A stretch of 64,000 nucleotides of DNA, taken from assembly GCA_965211775.1 (NCBI GenBank), contig OZ242974.1:248001-312000 (forward strand), read 5' to 3'. This document shows positions 58,186 to 64,000 of this stretch, piece by piece (the stretch's first letter is position 1; each line of letters begins with the position of its first letter). This stretch comes from Thiodiazotropha sp040506975 (GTDB taxonomy: Bacteria > Pseudomonadota > Gammaproteobacteria > Chromatiales > Chromatiaceae). The notes beneath the pieces are model-generated. The model was not told the origin of the DNA, ran no database searches, and saw only the letters and a program-made list of their open reading frames with translations. The translations under genes were made by a program, and so were the position numbers.

Positions 58186-60486
58186 TTAGTAGAGATAAAC
58201 CGCCCCGGCGTATGGACTTGTATCATCCTCCTGATTGGCGCTGTCCCCCGAATTCTCGAATGGGGCGCCCACAACCAGGGTTGTCCCATCACTGGAGATG
58301 CTAAGGCTATCGCCGAACTCATCGTTCAATTCGGGACAGAATGAACAACCCGGCTGTGACCATCCCGCATCCGTATTCGAGGCCTTGACATAGGAGTGCT
58401 GAAACCAGCCTGTGTCGCCGCGTGTAAACATGTAGACCGCACCTGGCGGAGAGGTCGCGCTGTCGTCCGCCTGGTTGCGATTGACGCCTCGACCGACTGA
58501 GTCCTCAAAAGCCGCGCTCACGGCCAGGCTGTTCCCATCCCCGGAAAGAGCCACTTTATTGCCAAACCCGTCGTTTGGATCGGCATTCGATGCCTTGAAA
58601 TATGCGGTTTGCGTCCATACATTGGACTGACGCTCGAACAGGTAGGCCGCACCGGAATTCTCACTGTCATTGTTGGAGAAGCTGCCATTGACTCCGAAGG
58701 CCAGTGAATCCTCTTTCCAGACACCCACGGCCAGGGTATTGCCGTCCGCGGAGATTGACACGTCGTTGCCGAATTCATCACCGCTGTCGGTTGCCGATGC
58801 CTTGAGATAGGCCTGCTGCGTCCAGCTAGCGCCGTCATAGGCGAATACATAGGCCGCGCCGGCTCCCCGCGCGTCGTTGTTTGTTTGATTGCCATTAATG
58901 CCGGTTGCGGATGAGTCTTCTCCCGGAGCGCCGATTGCAAGCGTGGAGCCGTTACCGGAGAGTTCCAGGGCGGCGCCGAACTCGTCCGGGCCCTCGCCGC
59001 TGGCCACCTCGAGGATCGCCTGTTGAACCCAACCACTGTCACCCTGGTCGAACACGAAGACGCCTCCACCGCTTACCGCCAGCCTCGTCCCACTGCTGGA
59101 GAGCGATACCTGCTTACCGAAATTGGCGCCTGACACAGGTGCGGACGCCTTGATATAGGCCTGCTGAGCCCACTCCGAGCCGGAAAGGTTGAAGACATAC
59201 ACCGCTCCGGATCTTGACAAGGAGTTATCCCCCTGGCTGCCATCGATTCCCGATGCGGCAGAGTCCTCGAACAGTGCACCGACGGCCAGAGTCTGCCCAT
59301 CATCAGAGAGCGATACGGCAGAACCGAATTTGTCACCGGCATCGGCATTGGATGCCTTGATGTATGTCTGTTGACTCCAACTGTCGCCATCTCGACTAAA
59401 CAGATAGACCGCGCCGGAACTCGTTGCCATTTCGGTATCGACGACAGGGTCACCATCGATCCCTGTCGCTGTGGAATCCTCTTCGGGCGCGCCTATTGCC
59501 AGTGTTGAACCATCGCCGGAAATTGCGACACTGCTGCCGAACTGATCCTCTGAACCGATGAATGAGGGCTTGAGATAGCCGATCGCATCGAGTATCAGCG
59601 AGAAAGCCGTGACGGGTGTCGAATCGGCGCAATCCTCACTGGCGCTGCAGGCCTGAACCATGTAGCTGGCATTCACCCAGTCGGTCAGATGAACAGGGAT
59701 CACCGCATCCACAGTGGTCGCCGTGATGTTGTCGCCCACTTGACTGAAGCCGGAGATCCCATCCGGATTGTACAACAATCGGTAGTGATCAACCCCCACA
59801 TCGTTCCAGCTGAAGCGCAACAGCTTGGGACCCGCTACGCTAACGCTGGCGGTGAGGTCCGCGTCAGGCGGACAACTTATCTGGATGTCGGTTACAGTAG
59901 CCCCGTTCAGAGTACCGCTCCCGTTCACCACTGTACACGTTTGGCCAGTGGGCTGGGTGGCGATAGTCACCGTATAGGCGCTGCCGTCTTCCAACTGTGT
60001 GGCAAAGCTGAATGCGCCACCGGCTGTGATACTGAGATCGTCACTGCCGTTGTTTTGCAACACCAGACCATCACCGGCCAGACCGCTGACGCTGCCGCCA
60101 ATGCTGAAGAATCCGGTATTGTCGGTACAAGTGATGGTGATATTGGTGACATCAGCAGCGGCAACCGAACCGCTGCCATTAGCCACCGCACAGTTTTGGT
60201 CGGCGGGTTGGGTTGCGATGGATACCGCGTATGTGCTGCCGTCGCTCAGCTCAACGGTAAAACTGAAGCCGCCGTCACTGTCAGGTGAAAGATCATCACC
60301 AGCGTTGTTCTGCAACACCAGTCCGCTGCCCGTAAGGCCTGTAATGGTGCCGCTGATTGTATAGGTGGTTCCAGTCGTGTCTCCATCATCACTACTGCTA
60401 CCGCCTCCACCACCGCCGCAGGCGGTAAGCAACAACAGTTGCATCAAAATCACTGCTTTGGCCACCCATATCAGATATCGATTCAT
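58186..60486 (-). CDS. Secreted FG-GAP repeat lipoprotein
   Basis: A 766-residue exported protein. The N-terminus is a lipoprotein signal (AVILMQLLLLTACGGGG), with the lipobox LTAC placing the lipidated cysteine near residue 23. Two similar domains of about 75 residues follow (each with GLVLQNN, IATQP and a final ITC or ISC). The C-terminal half has seven FG-GAP repeats (DQFGSSVAIS, DKFGSAVSLS, NFGKQVSLS, DEFGAALELS, DEFGNDVSIS, DGFGNKVALS, DEFGDSLSIS) that would form a seven-bladed propeller; blade 3 lacks the usual DG-rich calcium loop. The role is unknown, possibly adhesion or surface binding. No operon partner. Confidence 0.82.
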   Translation of the reverse strand: MNRYLIWVAKAVILMQLLLLTACGGGGGGSSSDDGDTTGTTYTISGTITGLTGSGLVLQNNAGDDLSPDSDGGFSFTVELSDGSTYAVSIATQPADQNCAVANGSGSVAAADVTNITITCTDNTGFFSIGGSVSGLAGDGLVLQNNGSDDLSITAGGAFSFATQLEDGSAYTVTIATQPTGQTCTVVNGSGTLNGATVTDIQISCPPDADLTASVSVAGPKLLRFSWNDVGVDHYRLLYNPDGISGFSQVGDNITATTVDAVIPVHLTDWVNASYMVQACSASEDCADSTPVTAFSLILDAIGYLKPSFIGSEDQFGSSVAISGDGSTLAIGAPEEDSTATGIDGDPVVDTEMATSSGAVYLFSRDGDSWSQQTYIKASNADAGDKFGSAVSLSDDGQTLAVGALFEDSAASGIDGSQGDNSLSRSGAVYVFNLSGSEWAQQAYIKASAPVSGANFGKQVSLSSSGTRLAVSGGGVFVFDQGDSGWVQQAILEVASGEGPDEFGAALELSGNGSTLAIGAPGEDSSATGINGNQTNNDARGAGAAYVFAYDGASWTQQAYLKASATDSGDEFGNDVSISADGNTLAVGVWKEDSLAFGVNGSFSNNDSENSGAAYLFERQSNVWTQTAYFKASNADPNDGFGNKVALSGDGNSLAVSAAFEDSVGRGVNRNQADDSATSPPGAVYMFTRGDTGWFQHSYVKASNTDAGWSQPGCSFCPELNDEFGDSLSISSDGTTLVVGAPFENSGDSANQEDDTSPYAGAVYLY

Positions 60487-60556
60487 ACCAGGTTCCTGTA
60501 TCCGTTTTAACTTTACGGTCTTGATGATAAGACCATATATTGCATCGTCAACTATC

Positions 60557-60967
60557 TCAGTAACTTGATACGTTTTCTACGATAGGCGGGTGGTAAATGA
60601 TCTGAATAGTGGTGCCGTCGGGATCGAAACAGTAAAAACTGCGAGCTCCGTCACGGTGTGTGCGCGGCGCATTGCGCATCCTCACCCCGGCCGCCAGAAG
60701 ATAATCGTACCAGGCATCCACCTGATCGGGATCGGAGAGGAAGAAACCGATGTGGTCGAGACGTTGGGCGGCCTCGTCCAGATGCTCCGCCGCCGTCTTG
60801 TGCAGGGCGAGGTTGTCCGGTCCTGAGGTAAGATAGAGGTTATCCCGATCCGGCCGCCACTCGACCTCCATTCCCAGCAGCTCCACATAGAAGTGCTCGC
60901 TGGCATCCATGTCCCTGATATTCAGGGCGACATGGCGCATGCCGAGATGTTGCGACGGCTGTTTCAT
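60557..60967 (-). CDS. VOC family (glyoxalase/bleomycin resistance) protein
   Basis: A 136-residue vicinal-oxygen-chelate fold protein: MRHVALNIRDMDASEHFYVELLGM is the first beta-alpha-beta unit, and DHIGFFLSDPDQVDAWY with FYCFDPDGTTIQIIY the second. Metal ligands His (HVAL), His (DHIGF) and Glu/Asp positions are suggested. The substrate is unknown. Its start overlaps the stop of the DUF885 gene by 4 bp, so the two are translationally coupled. Confidence 0.83.
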   Translation of the reverse strand: MKQPSQHLGMRHVALNIRDMDASEHFYVELLGMEVEWRPDRDNLYLTSGPDNLALHKTAAEHLDEAAQRLDHIGFFLSDPDQVDAWYDYLLAAGVRMRNAPRTHRDGARSFYCFDPDGTTIQIIYHPPIVENVSSY

Positions 60968-62562
60968 GAGAGCACCTCGTTGAGGGCCTGTTCCCAGGTC
61001 TCCCGGTCGCAGGCGCGTTGCACCACCAACGGCAGGGCCACTGCACCATGGGCCAACAACTCTTCGTGTAGCGAACGGAGCGTGGACCCCGGCCTTTGCG
61101 CGAGCTGTCGCTGGCAGAGATGTTCGATCAGTTCGGCCCCCAACAGAGCCATGAAGGCGTCCGTCGGGCGCCTTGAGATCGCCGTCAGGCTGACTTCCGC
61201 CCAGCAGGGTATGTCCGAAAGCCGTTTCAGCCGCTCCAGGGCCTGACGGCTGTTGATCTCACCGGTATGAAACTCCAGATCTATCGTTGCCTGTTCGGCC
61301 AGGGCCAGACGTCTCTGATAGAGCGACAGACGGTCATTGTCGGTAAAGTAACCGTGCTCCTCCAGGATCCGGCTCATGTAGTGGGCCCACCCCCTTTTGA
61401 AAGCGGCTGAGGGGTTGATCTGACGCACCAGACTGTGTGCCGAGACCCCACCGGCCCAAGCCAGATAGTGGCGCCCAGCCCAACTGCTGTAGAGATTGCG
61501 CATTCGAATGGCGGAACGGCTCTCACCACCCCCGACCTGCCGATCATGGGGTATCAGGAAGACCCCTCCCTGCTGCGTGCGCAGATAGCTGCCGCAATCG
61601 GGTTGCCTGAAGCAACTGTCGGTAATGCGGAATGCCAGGGGTTGTGGGGAGTCGGGCAGGATTTCGAACCGCTGCAGGAATGACCTTAGACCAGCCGCCT
61701 CCTCCCGATAGGCCTGCAATCTGTTGTCACCGTTGAGCCGCTCGCCGTTGACCTGTTTTACAGCCTGCAGCGAAATCTCCTGCCGTTCCAGCTCTTCGTA
61801 TGTCTGTTGCAATCGCCTGCGGGCATAGGCCAGGGCCTCTTCTACCGGGATATCGATATGATCGCGGTGACGCAACAGCCAGGCGAGCAGTTCCTTTCCG
61901 CAATCGGCGGTTCCCGAGGCTGCAGGGGTCAGATCCTTGATCATCGCCAGCTTGAAATCATCCACCGCTTCCGCTGCCTGGCTGCTGAGGGACTGCAAAC
62001 GTCCCTTGTCGGCACAGCATTCATGGGTCTGCGGAAGATCCCTGCCAAGCCGTTTCAGCCAGGGCACGCCCTTCTCCGCCGTCTCCAGGGCATCGGCCAA
62101 CCACAGGGTGGATACCAGTCCCGGAAGCTCTCCCAGCCTCCCTCTGGCATCCCGCAGGTAGTTGGGGGTCTTCTCCAAGACCCCCATCAGGGCCTCGCAC
62201 AACCTCTCCGGCTGGCGCACTACCAGCTCCTGGAGCTGATGCAATGGGAGATAACGGGCGGGATCCCGATGGCGCCAGTCGAGCTCGAGCAGCAAACGGT
62301 GCTCAACCATTGCGGTACCGTAGATCAGCTGCAGGTCTAGCTGACGATCGGCATCCAGGGCATCATAGTCCAGCTCCTTGAGGCTCACCAGGAGATTACT
62401 GATCAGGCTTGCCAGCGCACCCATATCATCATCCCCATCGGCTGTCAGCAGCCCCTCGTAGCCCGGCACCGATGCATAGACAGCCGCCACCGGATGAAAA
62501 CGGAACCAGACCCTGTAGTAGTCTGCGATCAGACTGTCAAAGGCGGCGGCCTCATTGCTCAT
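60964..62562 (-). CDS. DUF885 family protein lacking the usual zinc motif
   Basis: A protein of about 532 residues from ATG 62562 (MSNEAAAFDSLIADYYR). The family is related to zinc carboxypeptidases/metallopeptidases. DUF885-like parts are visible: the N-terminal helix-rich region, PHD/GGGESR-type segment and a late FKRGWAHYMSRILEEHGYF block that corresponds to the family's EGWALYSEQ motif. However, the HExPGHH-type metal site expected about 25 residues upstream reads WAGGVSAHSLVRQ, so the zinc ligands seem missing. There is no signal peptide. The longer start at 62604 would overlap the OsmC gene by 50 bp. Operon: osmC - this gene - VOC. Confidence 0.72.
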   Translation of the reverse strand: MSNEAAAFDSLIADYYRVWFRFHPVAAVYASVPGYEGLLTADGDDDMGALASLISNLLVSLKELDYDALDADRQLDLQLIYGTAMVEHRLLLELDWRHRDPARYLPLHQLQELVVRQPERLCEALMGVLEKTPNYLRDARGRLGELPGLVSTLWLADALETAEKGVPWLKRLGRDLPQTHECCADKGRLQSLSSQAAEAVDDFKLAMIKDLTPAASGTADCGKELLAWLLRHRDHIDIPVEEALAYARRRLQQTYEELERQEISLQAVKQVNGERLNGDNRLQAYREEAAGLRSFLQRFEILPDSPQPLAFRITDSCFRQPDCGSYLRTQQGGVFLIPHDRQVGGGESRSAIRMRNLYSSWAGRHYLAWAGGVSAHSLVRQINPSAAFKRGWAHYMSRILEEHGYFTDNDRLSLYQRRLALAEQATIDLEFHTGEINSRQALERLKRLSDIPCWAEVSLTAISRRPTDAFMALLGAELIEHLCQRQLAQRPGSTLRSLHEELLAHGAVALPLVVQRACDRETWEQALNEVLS

Positions 62563-62971
62563 CGCGGATCTCATAGTCGTGGGTGATCTCAGCGCTCTTT
62601 CCAAGCATCAGGGATGCAGAACAGTATTTTTCAGCACTTAGCGAGATGGCACGGGCCACGTGTTTCTCACTAAGCCCCTTACCGGTGACGATGAAATGGG
62701 CATGGATTCGGATGAATACCTTGGGGTCCTGCTGTGCCCGCTCTGCTTCGAGCTCCACCACACAACGGGTCACCTGTTGGCGGGATTTGCGTAAAATCGA
62801 CAACACATCGAATTCGGTACACCCCCCCATGCCAAGCAGCAGCATTTCCATCGGCCTGACGCCCAGATTGCGGCCGCCATGCTCTGGCGGACCGTCCATC
62901 ACAATCCCATGACCACTCCCGGACTCCCCCATCATGACAGAATCCTCCACCCAAACGACCCGTGCTTTCAT
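62552..62971 (-). CDS. OsmC family protein (YhfA-like)
   Basis: A 139-residue OsmC-fold protein. It has RPMEMLLLGMGGCTEFDVLSIL with the first redox cysteine (about residue 52) and the second in AEKYCSASLMLGKSAE (about 117), as in peroxidases of the OsmC/Ohr fold. It is divergent from crp, exactly as yhfA is in E. coli, which supports the YhfA assignment. Function of YhfA is not known. Confidence 0.88.
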   Translation of the reverse strand: MKARVVWVEDSVMMGESGSGHGIVMDGPPEHGGRNLGVRPMEMLLLGMGGCTEFDVLSILRKSRQQVTRCVVELEAERAQQDPKVFIRIHAHFIVTGKGLSEKHVARAISLSAEKYCSASLMLGKSAEITHDYEIRDEQ

Positions 62972-63066
62972 CAGCTGCTCCAGTTATCTACCCCGAAGCC
63001 AGCAAAGATGTGACACTGGGGATAGATGATTAGTATGAATTGCGTTAAATTAATGAACTATTGTTT

Positions 63067-63096
63067 TTGTTAAACTATGCGTCTATTGAATATACT
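63067..63096 (+). promoter_or_regulatory. Possible promoter of crp
   Basis: TTGTTA (63067-63072) and TATACT (63091-63096) with 18-bp spacing. It lies about 195 bp upstream of crp within a 321-bp gap (62972-63292). I found no convincing TGTGA-N6-TCACA site here for autoregulation. Confidence 0.45.
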
Positions 63097-63292
63097 GAAG
63101 GTTGTACATTCGACAAGTTGAAAAGGGTTGCTAAACTAGATCCTAAACTCTTTATAGAGACGACGACAATAAAACTACGGAAGAGGGCTCAGATTTTACT
63201 GCGATGAAGATCACCTGAACCTGCCGACAGGCAGATAGCTGGATCATTCTGCAGGCTGATCTCTCCCCACAACAGCTAAGAGTCCCAAGATC

Positions 63293-63946
63293 ATGACGAT
63301 CATAAAACCGCCACCGCAGGAACCTGAGTATCTTCAGCGATTCCTCTCCTTTTGTCATCGCCGACGTTACCCCAAAAATACCGAGATCATTCATATCGGT
63401 GATCCGGCGGATATCCTCTATTACATCACGGAAGGCTCGGTAGCTGTCTACATCGAAGATGAAGACGGTCGGGAGATTATCCTCACCTACCTCAACAAAG
63501 GACAATTTGTCGGCGAGATGGGTCTTTTCATCCCCGAACCCAAACGCAGTGTGATGGTTCGCACGCGAACATCCTGTCAGATAGCGGAGATCAGCTATCA
63601 GCGACTGGAACAGCTCTTCAACCACGATCTCAAGGATTATACCAAAGACATCCTGTATGCCATGGGGGCGCAGCTGTCACAGCGTCTCAATCAGACCAGC
63701 AACAAGGTCGGGCATCTGGCCTTTTTCGACGTGACCGGCCGTATCGCCAGAACGCTGCTCGATCTGTGCAAGGAGCCGGACGCCATGACTCATCCCGACG
63801 GCATGCAGATCCGCATTACCCGTCAGGAGATCGGCCGTATTGTCGGTTGTTCCCGTGAGATGGCAGGCAGGGTACTGAAGAACCTGGAAGAGCAGGGGCT
63901 GATCAGCGTAAAAGGCAAGACCATCGTCGTCTTCGGCACCCGCTGA
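63293..63946 (+). CDS. crp: cAMP-activated global transcriptional regulator CRP
   Basis: CRP binds cAMP and activates or represses catabolic and other promoters. The 217-residue product has the cyclic nucleotide domain with VGEMGLF (Glu about 75) and RSVMVR (Arg85, Ser86), the residues that hold the cAMP phosphate and ribose, then NQTSNKVG (Thr135, Ser136), then the helix-turn-helix RQEIGRIVGCSREMAGRVLKNLEEQ and the terminal KTIVVFGTR. The cAMP-binding residues are all conserved, so it is a true cAMP-dependent CRP (Vfr-like) rather than a NO or O2 sensor. No cAMP-free Fe-S cysteines are present. Confidence 0.96.
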   Translation: MTIIKPPPQEPEYLQRFLSFCHRRRYPKNTEIIHIGDPADILYYITEGSVAVYIEDEDGREIILTYLNKGQFVGEMGLFIPEPKRSVMVRTRTSCQIAEISYQRLEQLFNHDLKDYTKDILYAMGAQLSQRLNQTSNKVGHLAFFDVTGRIARTLLDLCKEPDAMTHPDGMQIRITRQEIGRIVGCSREMAGRVLKNLEEQGLISVKGKTIVVFGTR

Positions 63947-64000
63947 ATGCGGGTCCCGCTATCGGGGTGGCGGATGCCGCATACCAATCCCGATCTGCGC

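Noticed and set aside
1..64000. CRISPR arrays, prophage, toxin-antitoxin or restriction systems
   Set aside because: I looked for regularly spaced direct repeats and for such gene families and saw none in this window.

Overview
The window is a contiguous piece of a gammaproteobacterial chromosome. Evidence for the class is the gene order: rpsT/murJ-ribF-ileS-lspA, dusB-fis, purH-purD, uvrA/ssb, rplM-rpsI, the yrbG-kdsD-kdsC-lptC-lptA-lptB-rpoN-hpf-ptsN-rapZ-HPr cluster, and crp divergent from a yhfA-like OsmC gene. A sulfur-globule-type envelope protein at 15.1 kb and a VPLPGAFWLLG C-terminal sorting signal on a secreted CAP protein suggest a sulfur-storing, exosortase-bearing lineage (purple sulfur bacteria and chemosynthetic sulfur-oxidising symbionts are the natural comparison). 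I cannot name the genus from the sequence alone.

Layout. 0-4 kb: the tail of a P-type ATPase, then a regulatory-domain methyltransferase gene destroyed by two copies of one IS1595-family element and by an amber codon. 4-8 kb: rsmA, an HD-domain protein, a secreted pentapeptide-repeat protein and a small methyltransferase. 8-12 kb: lon behind a sigma-32-like promoter, and nnrS. 11.8-14.9 kb: two different IS1380-family elements back to back on one CTAG target. 15-23 kb: the sulfur-globule protein, a thioredoxin-like protein, ssb, an MFS transporter, uvrA, a quinone-reductase-like flavoprotein and a gor gene with an in-frame amber. 23-31 kb: a TonB-like protein, lspA-ileS-ribF, murJ and rpsT, with two copies of a folded 80-nt repeat and a cytochrome P460-like remnant. 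31-37.5 kb: an insertion-sequence pile-up (third IS1595, two IS1380 copies, one IS4) that has broken the CAP-domain gene. 38-45 kb: dusB-fis, purH-purD-vanZ-like and glgP. 45-56.5 kb: one long minus-strand cluster for lipopolysaccharide export, Kdo synthesis, sigma-54 and a permease-less regulatory PTS including HPr kinase. 56.5-58 kb: a candidate small RNA, rplM-rpsI and tRNA-Gln. 58-64 kb: an FG-GAP lipoprotein, an osmC-DUF885-VOC operon and crp.

Seven insertion sequences are present (three IS1595, three closely related plus one distinct IS1380, counted as four, and one IS4 would make eight; the IS4 ends are unresolved). For five of them exact target duplications can be read. The IS1595 copies differ by only a few bases, so the expansion is recent. 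Pseudogenes (methyltransferase, CAP protein, gor, cytochrome remnant) lie among intact core genes, which fits a genome in a phase of insertion-sequence proliferation and gene decay, as in some symbionts; that last step is inference. No single undescribed multi-gene system stands out. The best leads are the sRNA candidate upstream of rplM, the folded repeat family, and the exosortase-type CAP protein.
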